Of a DNA stretch of 58,872 nt, positions 16,990 through 25,822 are shown piece after piece (the stretch's first letter is position 1; each line of letters opens with the position of its first letter). Made by a program: the position numbers and the translations under genes. The notes below the pieces were generated by a model. The model made no database searches. It saw only the letters and a program-made list of their open reading frames with translations, and was not told where the DNA came from. The stretch comes from JAAYCI01 sp031549285 (GTDB taxonomy: Bacteria > Bacillota > Clostridia > Oscillospirales > Ruminococcaceae): the NCBI GenBank assembly GCA_031549285.1, contig JAVBPZ010000005.1, forward strand, positions 1 to 58,872, written 5' to 3'.

Positions 16990-18228
16990 TCATTTCTCTT
17001 TTTCATTCTTGCTTTCTGACGGGTCCTCTACGCCAATATCATTGTGCAGTACGCCTGCTTCAAAAATAGACGAATACCCGTATTTATTTCGAATCGCATC
17101 CATGCTCTTTTCCAGTTTTTCCCTTTTTTCACTCTGCGTTGTTTCTTCCCCAAACAAGCTGGTCTGTGTGGTGAAGGGATCCTCCGTCAGGTTCTGTGCG
17201 GTTATGGTCAGCATGCGAATCGGTTTTGCAAAATCCCAATTATCCTGCAGCAGCTGCATGGCCGTCTCCACAATGTCTTTTGCCAAATTTGTCGCATATT
17301 TTAGCTGTTTTTGCCTGGTTATACTCTTTAATTCTGGATTTTTTATCAATACCTGCACATTTTGTGCATACAATTTATGCCAACGAAGCCGAACCGCGAC
17401 CTCATCTGCCAGTGCGCCCACGGCGGTGCGAATATCCCGCCGGCCTATCAGGTTCCGGCGGAAAGTCAGGCCGTTTCCCACGCTTTTCACCGGCTCCTGC
17501 TGGCCAATAAATGCCACCGGGCTGTTGTCTTCCCCGCGCGCATACTGGGCTAGCTGCCGCCCCAGCTTCCCCATTACCTGCACCAGCAGCTCTTCCCCGC
17601 TTTCTGCCAGCTGGCCAATGGTCTCTATCCCCAGGCCTTTCAGCGTTTCTTCCGCTTTCCGCCCCACGTACAACAGCGACGCCGCCGGCAACGGCCATAC
17701 GATATCACGATAATTCTCCTGTGTGATTTCGGTTGTTGCGTCGGGTTTTTTATAGTCTGAACCCAATTTCGCAAACACCTTATTAAAGCTAATTCCCACG
17801 GATATCGTCAGCTTTGTTTTTGCTTTCACCTCTTCGCGAATTTTATCCGCCACCTGGCGGGGGCTGCTGCCAAACAGCTGCCAGCTGCCGGTAATATCCA
17901 GCCAGCTTTCGTCTATTCCAAACGGTTCCACCCGGTCGGTATATTGTGCATAAATATCGTTGATGCGGCGCGAATATTTTTGGTACTTTGCGTGATGCGG
18001 CGGCAGCAAAATAAGCCCGGGACATTTTTGCCGGGCCTGCCAGATGGTTTCGGCGGTTTGCACCTTACACTTTTTGGCCGCCTCGTTTTTCGCCAGGATG
18101 ATCCCATGCCGGTTATCGGCGCTGCCGGCCACCGCCACCGGTTTGGCTTGCAGCTCTGGGTGGTCCAGCAGCTCTACCGAAGCATAAAAGCTGTTACAGT
18201 CGCAGTGTAAAATGACCCTGTCCGCCAT
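16990..18228 (-). CDS. dinB: Y-family DNA polymerase (DinB/Pol IV-like)
   Basis: A translesion polymerase of 412 residues. The palm has HCDCNSFYASVELL near the N-terminus (first catalytic Asp and the steric-gate region), RVEPFGIDESWLDIT with the catalytic Asp-Glu pair, and SVGISFNKVFAKLGSDYKKPDA, all characteristic. Two helix-hairpin-helix regions (GLGIETIGQLA, VGNGLTFRRNL area) and the little finger follow. Near the C-terminus QTSLFGEE is a beta-clamp-binding motif. ATG at 18228 has AAGGAG 8 bases upstream; ATG six codons earlier has none. Pol IV versus UmuC/YqjW-type naming is uncertain. Confidence 0.88.
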   Translation of the reverse strand: MADRVILHCDCNSFYASVELLDHPELQAKPVAVAGSADNRHGIILAKNEAAKKCKVQTAETIWQARQKCPGLILLPPHHAKYQKYSRRINDIYAQYTDRVEPFGIDESWLDITGSWQLFGSSPRQVADKIREEVKAKTKLTISVGISFNKVFAKLGSDYKKPDATTEITQENYRDIVWPLPAASLLYVGRKAEETLKGLGIETIGQLAESGEELLVQVMGKLGRQLAQYARGEDNSPVAFIGQQEPVKSVGNGLTFRRNLIGRRDIRTAVGALADEVAVRLRWHKLYAQNVQVLIKNPELKSITRQKQLKYATNLAKDIVETAMQLLQDNWDFAKPIRMLTITAQNLTEDPFTTQTSLFGEETTQSEKREKLEKSMDAIRNKYGYSSIFEAGVLHNDIGVEDPSESKNEKEK

Positions 18229-18316
18229 CAGAATCGCTCCTTCCATCGAAATTCGCCCGCCTTGCTTTATTTTGTCGCCTTCATTATAGCACTTTCTTGC
18301 GCGGCTTTGCTGCCAA

Positions 18317-18345
18317 TATACATTCCGGTGCCGCTGTGGTATAAT
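18317..18345 (+). promoter_or_regulatory. Promoter upstream of zinc-ribbon gene
   Basis: TATACA (18317-18322), 17-bp spacer, TATAAT (18340-18345). The leader to the start codon would be about 110 bases. Confidence 0.5.
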
Positions 18346-18464
18346 GGGGGCACATTCCGGCGGGTTATATTTTGACCTGGTGTTTCTATCTCTTCTGGAA
18401 TGATGCTTCGTTGTATTTATTGTTTTATGCTTCTTCTACCTACTACAGAAAGGACGCGTAAAAA

Positions 18465-18914
18465 ATGGACAAAAAAGACAGTAAGGTCAACCAAATACTG
18501 GCCCATCTGGCCGGTGCTGCCAGTGTTGCCAAAGACGGCGTGAGCGATGCGGTGCAGACCGCGGGACAGGCTGTTAACGAAAAATACAGCGCCGTAAAAC
18601 TGACGCTGGAGGTAAACCGCCTGCATGACGAACAGATAAAACTGTTTGCGGATATTGGCCGCACCATGTTTCTGGTTCGCACCGGCGCATTTGATGCCGA
18701 AGTGAAAACCGAAGACGGTACCACCGTGGATGCCCAACAGACCATAGACGCCCTGTTGGAACAGGCAGACCAAAAACAAACCGAGATTGACGCCGCGGCC
18801 GAAAAACTGGCCGCCCTGAACGGAACAAAGGTTTGTGCCGTTTGCGGCCACGCGGCGGACCCCAAAGACGTGTACTGTTCTGCCTGTGGGACTAAATTTC
18901 CTGCCGATGCGTGA
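18465..18914 (+). CDS. Zinc-ribbon domain protein
   Basis: A small soluble protein of 149 residues. Residues 1-115 are largely helical, with heptad-like Ala/Leu/Val spacing suggesting a coiled coil. The C-terminal 35 residues carry two CxxC knuckles (CAVCGH and CSACGT) typical of a zinc ribbon. Start ATG lies 10 bases after AAAGGA and the gene is followed by a strong terminator, so it is its own transcription unit. Function unknown; such proteins are common in Clostridia. Confidence 0.75.
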   Translation: MDKKDSKVNQILAHLAGAASVAKDGVSDAVQTAGQAVNEKYSAVKLTLEVNRLHDEQIKLFADIGRTMFLVRTGAFDAEVKTEDGTTVDAQQTIDALLEQADQKQTEIDAAAEKLAALNGTKVCAVCGHAADPKDVYCSACGTKFPADA

Positions 18915-18963
18915 CCTGCGCCCGGTTCACCAATTGTTATCTGTCATCGGCCGAAATACCAAC

Positions 18964-18998
18964 AGCCCCCTGGAACATCCTTGGGGGCTACCTTTTTT
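18964..18998 (+). terminator. Intrinsic terminator
   Basis: AGCCCCC and GGGGGCT pair around a short loop, then T6. Ends the zinc-ribbon gene. Confidence 0.85.
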
Positions 18999-19053
18999 AA
19001 GTTGATATGCGTCAGCAAAACGATTCTTTCCGTACAAAAGGAGGCTTTTGCCC

Positions 19054-20082
19054 ATGTGGACTTTCTCGCTTGGCGGCATTACGGTATACCAGCTGCTCTG
19101 GTTTTTCGTTTTGTACTCGATGCTGGGCTGGTGCCTGGAGGTTGTGTATTGCTCGGTGGATACCGGGAAGTTTGTCAACCGGGGCTTTTTAAACGGACCG
19201 CTGTGCCCCATCTACGGGTTTGGCGGGCTGCTGGCCGTATATCTGCTGGTACCGCTGGGGGACAATCTCATTGTTCTGTACCTGGCCTCGGTGGTGTTGG
19301 CCAGTCTGCTGGAGCTGGTCGCCGGTTTCATTTTGAAAAAACTGTTTCACACCAGTTGGTGGGATTATTCCGACCAGCCGTTTAATCTTGGCGGCTATAT
19401 CTGCCTGAAGTTCAGCCTCTTCTGGGGCATTGGCTGTGTGGTAATGGTGAAGCTGATACACCCGGTGGTGGCCGCTTTTGTGGACTGGTTCCCTACATTG
19501 CTGGGCGAGGTGGTGCTGGTGGCCGCGTATGTTTTGCTGCTGACCGACCTGGTGGTAACGGTGGCCGCTGTGTTGAAGTTCAACCGGGATTTGGGCGAAT
19601 TGACCCGGCTGGCCGACGGCATGCACAAAGGCAGCGAAGCCATGGCCAAGGGCCTGGGCAACACTGCCTTATCGGTAGCCGGAAAGGTAGAGGATCTGGA
19701 CCTGCCGGCACAGAAGGAAAAAATTGCATCCAAGCTGCATGACGGCAAAGAAAAGGTGTCGCACGCGCTGCACGATGGGTACGAGTATATTGAGTGCGTG
19801 GTAGAGGAAGGAAAAGAGAAGTTGACCGGAAAAGCAGAGCCCGCCGCGCCTTCCCACCGGCGGGAGCAGCTGCTGAAAGCCCGCCGTATTATCCAGGGAC
19901 GCCTCGCGCGAGCTTTCCCCAGCATGAAACACACAAAATATCAGGATGCTTACGAAGATGTTTGCTCTAATTGTTCCGATTTTCCGGATCCGCCCAAAAA
20001 AACCACCAAAAAAGGGGCCGAAAAGAAACCGGCAGCGCTCCCCGTGGAACATACCACCGACAACAAGCCGGACACGAAATGA
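19054..20082 (+). CDS. CmpB-type putative ABC transporter permease
   Basis: A protein of 342 residues. The N-terminal 180 carry about five membrane helices with the ABC_trans_CmpB family marks LLWFFVLYSMLGWCLEVVYC, NRGFLNGPLCPIYGFG and HTSWWDYSDQPFNLGGYICL. The C-terminal 160 are soluble, charged and helical, ending in a Lys-rich tail. The family is annotated as ABC permease by similarity only; no ATPase is adjacent. ATG at 19054 follows AAAGGAGG by 9 bases; an ATG two codons earlier fits the spacing less well. Confidence 0.8.
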   Translation: MWTFSLGGITVYQLLWFFVLYSMLGWCLEVVYCSVDTGKFVNRGFLNGPLCPIYGFGGLLAVYLLVPLGDNLIVLYLASVVLASLLELVAGFILKKLFHTSWWDYSDQPFNLGGYICLKFSLFWGIGCVVMVKLIHPVVAAFVDWFPTLLGEVVLVAAYVLLLTDLVVTVAAVLKFNRDLGELTRLADGMHKGSEAMAKGLGNTALSVAGKVEDLDLPAQKEKIASKLHDGKEKVSHALHDGYEYIECVVEEGKEKLTGKAEPAAPSHRREQLLKARRIIQGRLARAFPSMKHTKYQDAYEDVCSNCSDFPDPPKKTTKKGAEKKPAALPVEHTTDNKPDTK

Positions 20083-20089
20083 ATGGAGT

Positions 20090-20235
20090 CATCCCCTGGG
20101 AGCAAACCCATTGCCTTGGGCCCTAAGCGCCTACCGGGGCATGTTCCGTGGTAGCCCGTAGACCGCCGTCTGTGTTGCCCTTTGTGGGGGCGTAGAGTAG
20201 TATGCCATTCTTGGTCTGTTTGCTCCGGCGCGAAA
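20090..20235 (+). ncRNA. Candidate structured RNA downstream of cmpB-like gene
   Basis: A 128-base segment is closed by a perfect 9-bp stem, GGAGCAAAC (20099-20107) with GTTTGCTCC (20218-20226). Inside lie CTACC-GGGGC-ATGTTCC-GTGGTAG-type pairing (about 20131-20153) and GCCCTTTGTGGGGGC (20177-20191). Base composition differs from both flanking coding regions. 6S RNA is one possibility but no diagnostic consensus was confirmed, and no clear promoter or terminator was found. The remaining bases to 20424 are A/T-rich leader of the next gene. Confidence 0.4.
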
Positions 20236-20424
20236 AGTAAGCTTTTGCACATCGCTGTTTTCTTTCACCACTTCGTTGCTCCGTTTGTCTTTTTTGCTAT
20301 ATTCTTTTTACCGGTATTTTGGATATTTGTTACTTGTACTATCTTCCACAGCATTACTCAGCACACCGCGGATAAGTTTATGCTGCAACATTCGCATACA
20401 ATACGCGAAACCGAAAGGCAACCT

Positions 20425-21075
20425 ATGTTTCAATCTGTAATTTTCGACCTGGACGGCACCCTGCTGGACACACTGGAAGATCTGGCCGCCGCGGGAAACT
20501 ATACCCTGTCTGCTATGGGACTGCCCACCCATCCGGTGGACGCCTACCGCCAGATGGTCGGCAACGGCATCCCGAACCTGTTACGGCGAATGTTGCCGGA
20601 ACAAAACCGGGGGGAAGCCACCTGTGCGCTGGCACAGACATTGTTCCGGCCGTATTATGCCGCGCACATGCAGGACTACACCACCCCGTACCCCGGGGTG
20701 GTTTCCCTGCTGGCCCAGCTGAAGGAACGCGGCGTTGCCACCGGGGTGCTCAGCAACAAAGCAGATGATTTCGTCCAGCAGATTGTACAGCAGTATTTCC
20801 CGGATCTCATCGGCGCCGCCCTGGGCCTGCGGGAAGATTTCCCCGCAAAGCCGGATCCTTCCTCGGCGCTGCACCTGCTGCAGGTACTGGACGCAGAGCC
20901 ATCCCGCACCCTGTACTGTGGCGATAGCGATGTGGATATGCACACCGCCGCCAATGCCGGCATTCCCAGCTGCGGTGTCTTGTGGGGCTTTCGCGATGAA
21001 GACGAACTTGCCGGCGCCGGTGCGGCGTATCTGGCAGCGGATATCCCCGCGCTTTCCGCGCTTATTCTGGGATAA
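20425..21075 (+). CDS. gph: HAD hydrolase, phosphoglycolate phosphatase-like
   Basis: A cytoplasmic HAD-superfamily phosphatase of 216 residues. Motif I is FDLDGTLLDT (nucleophile Asp9), motif II lies in GVLSNK, motif III is the Lys of FPAKPDPS, and motif IV is YCGDSDVDM. The cap insertion between motifs I and II is of the C1 type as in Gph/PGMB. ATG at 20425 follows GAAAGG by 6 bases; the longer open frame upstream crosses the candidate RNA region and is not coding. The substrate could be 2-phosphoglycolate or another small phosphoester. Confidence 0.85.
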   Translation: MFQSVIFDLDGTLLDTLEDLAAAGNYTLSAMGLPTHPVDAYRQMVGNGIPNLLRRMLPEQNRGEATCALAQTLFRPYYAAHMQDYTTPYPGVVSLLAQLKERGVATGVLSNKADDFVQQIVQQYFPDLIGAALGLREDFPAKPDPSSALHLLQVLDAEPSRTLYCGDSDVDMHTAANAGIPSCGVLWGFRDEDELAGAGAAYLAADIPALSALILG

Positions 21076-21244
21076 TGGCCAGGCAATTTTGGGGCGGAAC
21101 AAATCTTACTCTTTAAGGTTGGTTTTTGTTTATACTTTTCGTTTATTTATAAACCGTTTTATACGCATCGTAAATTATTGTTTTGAAGTCCCGTGTTTAC
21201 TCCGTTAGCTATACTGTGCCGGGCTGTAAAATACAACACAAACG

Positions 21245-21290
21245 AAAAGCACCGCCCATACACTGCAGAAGTGTATGGGCGGTGCTTTTT
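21245..21290. terminator. Terminator of the tRNA-Met/tRNA-Glu operon
   Basis: Near-perfect 20-bp stem (AAAAGCACCGCCC.../...GGGCGGTGCTTTTT) with a 5-base loop directly at the CCA end of tRNA-Glu. T-runs on both sides allow it to work on both strands. Confidence 0.85.
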
Positions 21291-21364
21291 GGTGACCCGA
21301 CCGGGAATCGAACCCGGGATACCACCGTGAAAGGGTGGTGTCTTAACCGCTTGACCATCGGGCC
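21290..21364 (-). tRNA. tRNA-Glu (UUC)
   Basis: Cloverleaf on the minus strand with acceptor GGCCCGA/TCGGGTC, anticodon stem CCACC/GGTGG around loop CUUUCAC (anticodon UUC), T-arm CGGGTTCGATTCCCG and encoded CCA. It follows tRNA-Met by about 115 bases, likely in one transcript. Confidence 0.93.
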
Positions 21365-21479
21365 GTGTGAAAGGCGGCTGCGGCCGCCTCGCACGACAGA
21401 CCTCAGCTGAAAGCCGCAAAGCCTCCGGCCATCCGCTACTGCAGACGGCACCCCACTTCATCTCAGCTGAAATCTGTGC

Positions 21480-21556
21480 TGGTAGCGGCAACTGGATTTG
21501 AACCAGTGACACTTCGGGTATGAACCGAATGCTCTAGCCAACTGAGCTATGCCGCC
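21480..21556 (-). tRNA. tRNA-Met (CAU), elongator type
   Basis: Cloverleaf on the minus strand with acceptor GGCGGCA/TGCCGCT, anticodon stem UUCGG/CCGAA around UUCAUAC (anticodon CAU), and encoded CCA. The paired first base and overall sequence fit elongator tRNA-Met better than the initiator. An Ile tRNA with modified C34 cannot be excluded. Confidence 0.9.
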
Positions 21557-21760
21557 AAAGAGACATCGCCCAGGTTTGGTACCGCTGGTTCCCACAGCTT
21601 GCCGCTACGGAACAAATCAGTGGTTACTTTGGGACGACATAGATTATTATATCGAAAGGCGAATGCCTTGTCAACCAGGGCGTGGCGGGAAAAATAGTAC
21701 CAGGCGTATCCGCTGTATTTTGCACGGGGTTTCCCGGCCCGTTCCTTGCCTTTGCGCAAA

Positions 21761-21792
21761 AATGGCGAAGACTGCCCCCAGTCTTCGCCATT
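21761..21792 (-). terminator. Terminator of serS
   Basis: Perfect 14-bp stem AATGGCGAAGACTG/CAGTCTTCGCCATT with a 4-base loop; on the minus strand it is followed by a U-run. The surrounding gap (21557-21898) holds no gene. Confidence 0.85.
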
Positions 21793-21898
21793 CGCCCTGT
21801 GGTTTCGTTGTTTTTTGTAAAACAACGGTATATCGCTTTTATATTGTCCGTCGTGAATTTTTATCCCGCGGGCGGGCGCCACGACCATTCCCCTGCGG

Positions 21899-23182
21899 TT
21901 ATTCCGGGCGAATTTCACTAAAGCCTGTAAACGGCTGCAGCACTTCCGGCACCCGCACGCTGCCGTCTTCGTTCTGGTACTGTTCTATCAGCGCGGGGAA
22001 CACCCGGCTGGTGGCCAGCCCCGAAGCATTCAGCGTGTGCGCAAACTGCAGCGTCTTGTCTTCCGCGCGGTATTTTATGTTCCCGCGGCGAGCCTGATAC
22101 TCCCGCGCGTTTGAGGCCGAGCTCACCTCTTTATAAATCTCCATACTGGGAATCCATACTTCAATATCAAATGTGCGCGCCATGGACGCCGACACATCCC
22201 CGGCCGCCAGTTTGGACACCTGATGATGCAGCCCCAGCTTTTGCACCAGGCGCTCCGCCTTGCCCACCATTTCTTCAAATGCGGCATCGGAACCTTCCTG
22301 CGTGGTGTACTGTACCATCTCCACCTTGTTAAACTGATGTCCACGAATCATGCCGCGTTCTTCGCTGCGGTAGCTGCCGGCCTCCCGGCGATAGCACGGG
22401 GTGCATGCAATGTATTTTTTGGGCAGTTCTTCCAGGGGCAGAATCTCGTCCCGGTGCATGTTCACCAGCGCGGTCTCTGCCGTGGGCAGCAGGAACTTTT
22501 TATCTTCCGAGGTCGGGTTCGCAATCTGGTACACATCCTCCGCAAACTTCGGGAACTGCCCGGCCACATAGCCGCATTCCCAGCCCAGCATATGCGGCAG
22601 CAACAGCAGCTCGTACCCATCGGCCAGGTGCTCCGAGATGAAGAAATTCAGCAGCGCCCATTCCAGCCGGGCACCTTTGCCGCGGTATACCCACGCACCG
22701 TTGCCGGCCAGTTTCACGCCGCGTTTATAGTCAATGAGGCCCAGGCTCTCGCACAGATCTATGTGGCTTTTTGGCTGAAAGGAAAACTGCGGCCGTTCCA
22801 GATATACCCGCAGGCATTCATTGTTTTCTTTGCCGCCGGCCACCACGTCGGCATCCGGCAGGTTTGGCAGTTGCAACATCTTGTCCCGCTGTTGCTGCTC
22901 CACCGCGGACAGTTTCGCTTCCTCGGTTTTTATCTGTTCCGACAGCCGCTTCATTTCTTCCATCACCAGCGTGGTGTCTTCCCCTGCCTTTTTCATCATG
23001 GGAATTTTTTTGCTGGCGACGTTTTGTTCCGCCCGCAGCGCGTCCGCGGCGGCGCTCATGCCGCGGCGGTCGATGTCCAGCGCCAAAATCTCATCGATGA
23101 CAGCGTCCATGTTCAGTTCGCGTTTTTTGATGTCCGCTTTTACCTTGTCCGGCTCGGTTCGGATCTGTTTGATATCCAGCAT
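21899..23182 (-). CDS. serS: Seryl-tRNA synthetase
   Basis: A class II synthetase of 427 residues charging tRNA-Ser. It has the N-terminal coiled-coil tRNA-binding arm (residues about 25-105, Glu/Lys-rich helices), motif 2 (CYRREAGSYRSEERGMIRGHQF), the SSASNAREYQARRGNIKYR segment, and motif 3-like TLNASGLATSRVFPALIEQYQ. The last differs from the usual GSGLAVGR, but the key Arg is kept. ATG at 23182 follows AGGAGAG by about 10 bases. No T-box leader is recognised in the 190 bases upstream. It follows parB in the same direction. Confidence 0.95.
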   Translation of the reverse strand: MLDIKQIRTEPDKVKADIKKRELNMDAVIDEILALDIDRRGMSAAADALRAEQNVASKKIPMMKKAGEDTTLVMEEMKRLSEQIKTEEAKLSAVEQQQRDKMLQLPNLPDADVVAGGKENNECLRVYLERPQFSFQPKSHIDLCESLGLIDYKRGVKLAGNGAWVYRGKGARLEWALLNFFISEHLADGYELLLLPHMLGWECGYVAGQFPKFAEDVYQIANPTSEDKKFLLPTAETALVNMHRDEILPLEELPKKYIACTPCYRREAGSYRSEERGMIRGHQFNKVEMVQYTTQEGSDAAFEEMVGKAERLVQKLGLHHQVSKLAAGDVSASMARTFDIEVWIPSMEIYKEVSSASNAREYQARRGNIKYRAEDKTLQFAHTLNASGLATSRVFPALIEQYQNEDGSVRVPEVLQPFTGFSEIRPE

Positions 23183-23375
23183 GGTTTCTTTTCTCTCCTG
23201 GTTGGTTTCTTTTTCGCTCCCGGCATCTGCGGTAAACCCCTTGGTTTTCCTCTGTTACCGCTTTCGTTCCACTACCTTTTTTCTCTTATACCCAGCGAAA
23301 ACGCTTCATTACTATTTGCCATATCCCTGTACTTGTTTTGCGAGCGACGCTATTTTCTGCATCTGCTTCGTTTCA

Positions 23376-24293
23376 TCAGGCTTCCCGCTTCGGCAGCTCT
23401 ATATGCTTCGCCGTCTGCTTTGGCCGCTCCACTTTATACCCGCCCAACAGGTTCGCAAACGCGCGCAGCTGTTCGTCGGAATAAAAACCCACCACAAGGT
23501 TTCCGTTGCCTTCGTGGTACTCCACCCGCACTTCGGTGCCCAGCACCTCCCGCAGGCTAATCTCCACCTCCGCCGCAATGCTGGGCCGGGCCATGGGCTT
23601 CGGGGCGGTCTTTTTCTTCCGCTGCATTTTGCGGGAAAGGTTTTCCGCTTCCCGCACATTCATATGCTCTTTCAGAATCAGTGCCGCCGCTTCCTTCTGG
23701 GCTTTCGCGTCCGGTATCGCCAAAATCGCCTTGGCGTGCCCGGCGGTCAGGTTGCCTTCTTTTATCATATCCAGCACTTCCTCCGGCAGGGAGAGGATGC
23801 GCAGGCTGTTCGCTACCGCACTGCGGCTTTTGGCCAGCTTTCGGGCCACCTGTTCCTGGGTCAGGCTACAGCGGTCCATCAGCTGCTTGTACCCCAGCGC
23901 TTCTTCAATAGGATCCAAATCTTCCCGCTGCAGGTTCTCTATCAGCGCCATCTCCATGGCGGTAAACTCCGATACCTCGCGAATGACCACCGGAATATCC
24001 CGCAGCCCGGCCATGCGGGCGGCACGCCACCGGCGTTCCCCCGCCACAATAATATACGTGCCGGAGGGAGAAGGCCGCACAATAATGGGCTGCAGCACGC
24101 CGTGATCCTCTATGCTTTTGGCCAGCTCGGTCAGGCTTTGGTTTTCAAAGGCCTTTCGCGGCTGGTCTTTATCCGGTTCAATATCCCGCAATGGTAACGA
24201 CAATGGGTTGTCATAGCTGGTGCCCAGCCCACCGCTGGTATCTGCAAATAAGCTTTCCAGTCCTCGGCCCAAACCGCTTCTTTTTGTCGCCAT
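23376..24293 (-). CDS. parB: Chromosome-partitioning protein ParB (Spo0J)
   Basis: A CTPase DNA-clamp protein of 305 residues that loads at parS and drives origin segregation with ParA. It has the N-terminal basic GLGRGLESLF box, the CTP-binding GERRWRAA motif, the central helix-turn-helix (LTQEQVARKLAKSRSAVANSL), and a C-terminal dimerisation domain. ATG at 24293 lies 6 bases after AGGAGG. It is separated from parA by 235 bp, an unusually wide gap for this pair, with no terminator seen. Confidence 0.95.
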   Translation of the reverse strand: MATKRSGLGRGLESLFADTSGGLGTSYDNPLSLPLRDIEPDKDQPRKAFENQSLTELAKSIEDHGVLQPIIVRPSPSGTYIIVAGERRWRAARMAGLRDIPVVIREVSEFTAMEMALIENLQREDLDPIEEALGYKQLMDRCSLTQEQVARKLAKSRSAVANSLRILSLPEEVLDMIKEGNLTAGHAKAILAIPDAKAQKEAAALILKEHMNVREAENLSRKMQRKKKTAPKPMARPSIAAEVEISLREVLGTEVRVEYHEGNGNLVVGFYSDEQLRAFANLLGGYKVERPKQTAKHIELPKREA

Positions 24294-24528
24294 AGGGTTC
24301 CTCCTAAGTAGTCTGCTGCCGTTTATTTTCATTCTATACACGGCATGTCTATTTTGCTTTTATGCTATTCTTCGGAAAAGTTTCTGCGCAGGCCGCCGTT
24401 TGCTTTGCGGCGTGCTGTGTTTCGCCGCCTGCCTTTTGTGTTTCGCTGCCGCGTGGTTTGCTTCCCGCTACAAAAGCAGGTACGCAACCGCACAGCCCGC
24501 TATCTCTTGTCGCGCCGTCTTTGCCGGG

Positions 24529-25305
24529 TCAGCTGGCTTTTTCAGACTTATTGTTCTTCAAAAACTCCAGCGCCAGTTCGTTATATGCCGTTGCCCCTTT
24601 GGAGGCAGGGTCGTAATAATTCACCGGCGCACCAAAGCTGGGCGCCTCCGACAGGCGAACATTCCGCGGAATGGCGGTCTTGTATACCTTCTCATTAAAA
24701 TACTTCTTCACTTCCTGCACCACCTGCAGGGTCAGGTTCATGCGGCCGTCGTACATGGTCAGCAGCACACCCTCCACCTCAATGTAGGAATTGTACATTT
24801 TCTTCACGGTGCGAATGGTGTTCATCAGCTCGGACAAGCCCTCCAGGGCAAAATACTCGCACTGAATGGGTACCAGTACGGTGTCGCAAGCGCACAGGCC
24901 ATTCAGCGTCAGCAGATCCAGCGACGGCGGGCAATCAATAAAAATGAAATCATAGTTTGGCAGCACCGGGGTCAGCGCGTCACGCAGGCGGCTTTCGCGG
25001 TTGGGCAGGTTCACCAGCTCTATGCCCGCGCCGGACAGCTGGATGTTTGCCGGGATGATATCGCAGTTATAGGCTGTTTTTTGAATCGCCTCGGCCGCGG
25101 TGTTCTGGCCAATCATGATATCATACACGCTTTTCGCCACCTGCTTTTTGGATAGCCCAAAGCTGCTGGTGGAGTTCCCCTGCGGGTCCAGATCCACCAA
25201 CAAAACGCGCTTGCCGGCGGCCGCCACCGCCGAGGACAAATTCACGGTGGTGGTGGTTTTCCCCACCCCACCTTTTTGGTTTGCTACTGTAATTACCTTT
25301 GCCAA
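24529..25305 (-). CDS. parA: Chromosome-partitioning ATPase ParA (Soj)
   Basis: A Walker-type ATPase of 258 residues working with ParB. The deviant Walker A motif is KGGVGKTTTT near residue 10, Walker A' DLDPQGN follows, and Walker B is FIFIDCPPSLDLL. The start is taken as TTG at 25305 because AAGGAGG sits 6 bases upstream and the protein then begins AKVITVANQKGG as in the family; the 45-codon upstream extension is unrelated. An extended -10 promoter and a parS site lie just upstream. Confidence 0.94.
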   Translation of the reverse strand: MAKVITVANQKGGVGKTTTTVNLSSAVAAAGKRVLLVDLDPQGNSTSSFGLSKKQVAKSVYDIMIGQNTAAEAIQKTAYNCDIIPANIQLSGAGIELVNLPNRESRLRDALTPVLPNYDFIFIDCPPSLDLLTLNGLCACDTVLVPIQCEYFALEGLSELMNTIRTVKKMYNSYIEVEGVLLTMYDGRMNLTLQVVQEVKKYFNEKVYKTAIPRNVRLSEAPSFGAPVNYYDPASKGATAYNELALEFLKNNKSEKAS

Positions 25306-25420
25306 AGGGATCCCTCCTTGTGTCTGGGGCGCCGCCGATACGCCTGGCGGCCACCCGGGGGGCGGCTTCCCTGCCCGTTGCTTGCGCAAAATGCGCGTGG
25401 TCGGTACAGCCGCTTGGTCA

Positions 25421-25429
25421 ATTATAGCA
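25421..25429 (-). promoter_or_regulatory. Extended -10 promoter of parA
   Basis: The minus strand reads TGCTATAAT, a consensus -10 with TG extension; no clear -35. It lies about 115 bp before the parA start and 51 bp from a parS site, so ParB spreading could affect it. Confidence 0.5.
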
Positions 25430-25479
25430 TAGGCCCACATACAAAATGAAGCGCCCCGCGGGACAATTTCCCTGCAAAA

Positions 25480-25495
25480 TGTTCCACGTGGAACA
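25480..25495. promoter_or_regulatory. parS site 1
   Basis: TGTTCCACGTGGAACA, a perfect 16-bp palindrome of the parS family (classical form TGTTTCACGTGAAACA), extended to 18 bp by flanking A and T. Located upstream of parA. Confidence 0.92.
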
Positions 25496-25500
25496 TTTTT

Positions 25501-25617
25501 TGTTGAAAACCGGTTGAATGTTTTCGCATTTTTCGTGGAGAAGCTTCAACAGCCTCACGCTTTCTTTCTTAGAATCGTCTTTTATTGTTGTTTTGATGTT
25601 GAAGGTTTTCTGTTGAA
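25501..25617. repeat. Cluster of TGTTGAA 7-mers beside parS
   Basis: TGTTGAA or its complement occurs at 25501, 25545, 25597 and 25611, with GGTTGAA at 25512. Similar TTTTCAACA words appear at other places near the origin. These resemble degenerate DnaA boxes (TTTTCCACA class). The rest of the gap to 25794 shows no gene. Confidence 0.4.
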
Positions 25618-25794
25618 AGCGTTAAAAGTATTGCACTGTGCAATATGTCAATCTTTTGCCCGGTGCCACCAGCTAGAAGGGATTTTCGCGTTCACAGCAA
25701 GAGCCTTTTGAGGAAATAGTGGGAACCATTCTTCCCTCTCACCTGTATTTTATCATAGAAATATTGGGAATACAACTGCATTCAGCGGAAATAA

Positions 25795-25810
25795 TGTTCC
25801 ACGTGGAACA
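25795..25810. promoter_or_regulatory. parS site 2
   Basis: A second, identical TGTTCCACGTGGAACA, again within an 18-bp palindrome, 315 bp from the first and 12 bp past the rsmG stop codon. Confidence 0.92.
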
Positions 25811-25822
25811 TTTGCACAAGTG

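Noticed and set aside
18964..18998. Riboswitch before the cmpB-like gene
   Set aside because: The only structure is a terminator placed directly after the zinc-ribbon gene; no aptamer-like fold lies between it and the next start.
23183..23375. T-box leader upstream of serS
   Set aside because: No specifier loop, AGGGUGG-like T-box sequence or terminator/antiterminator pair was found.
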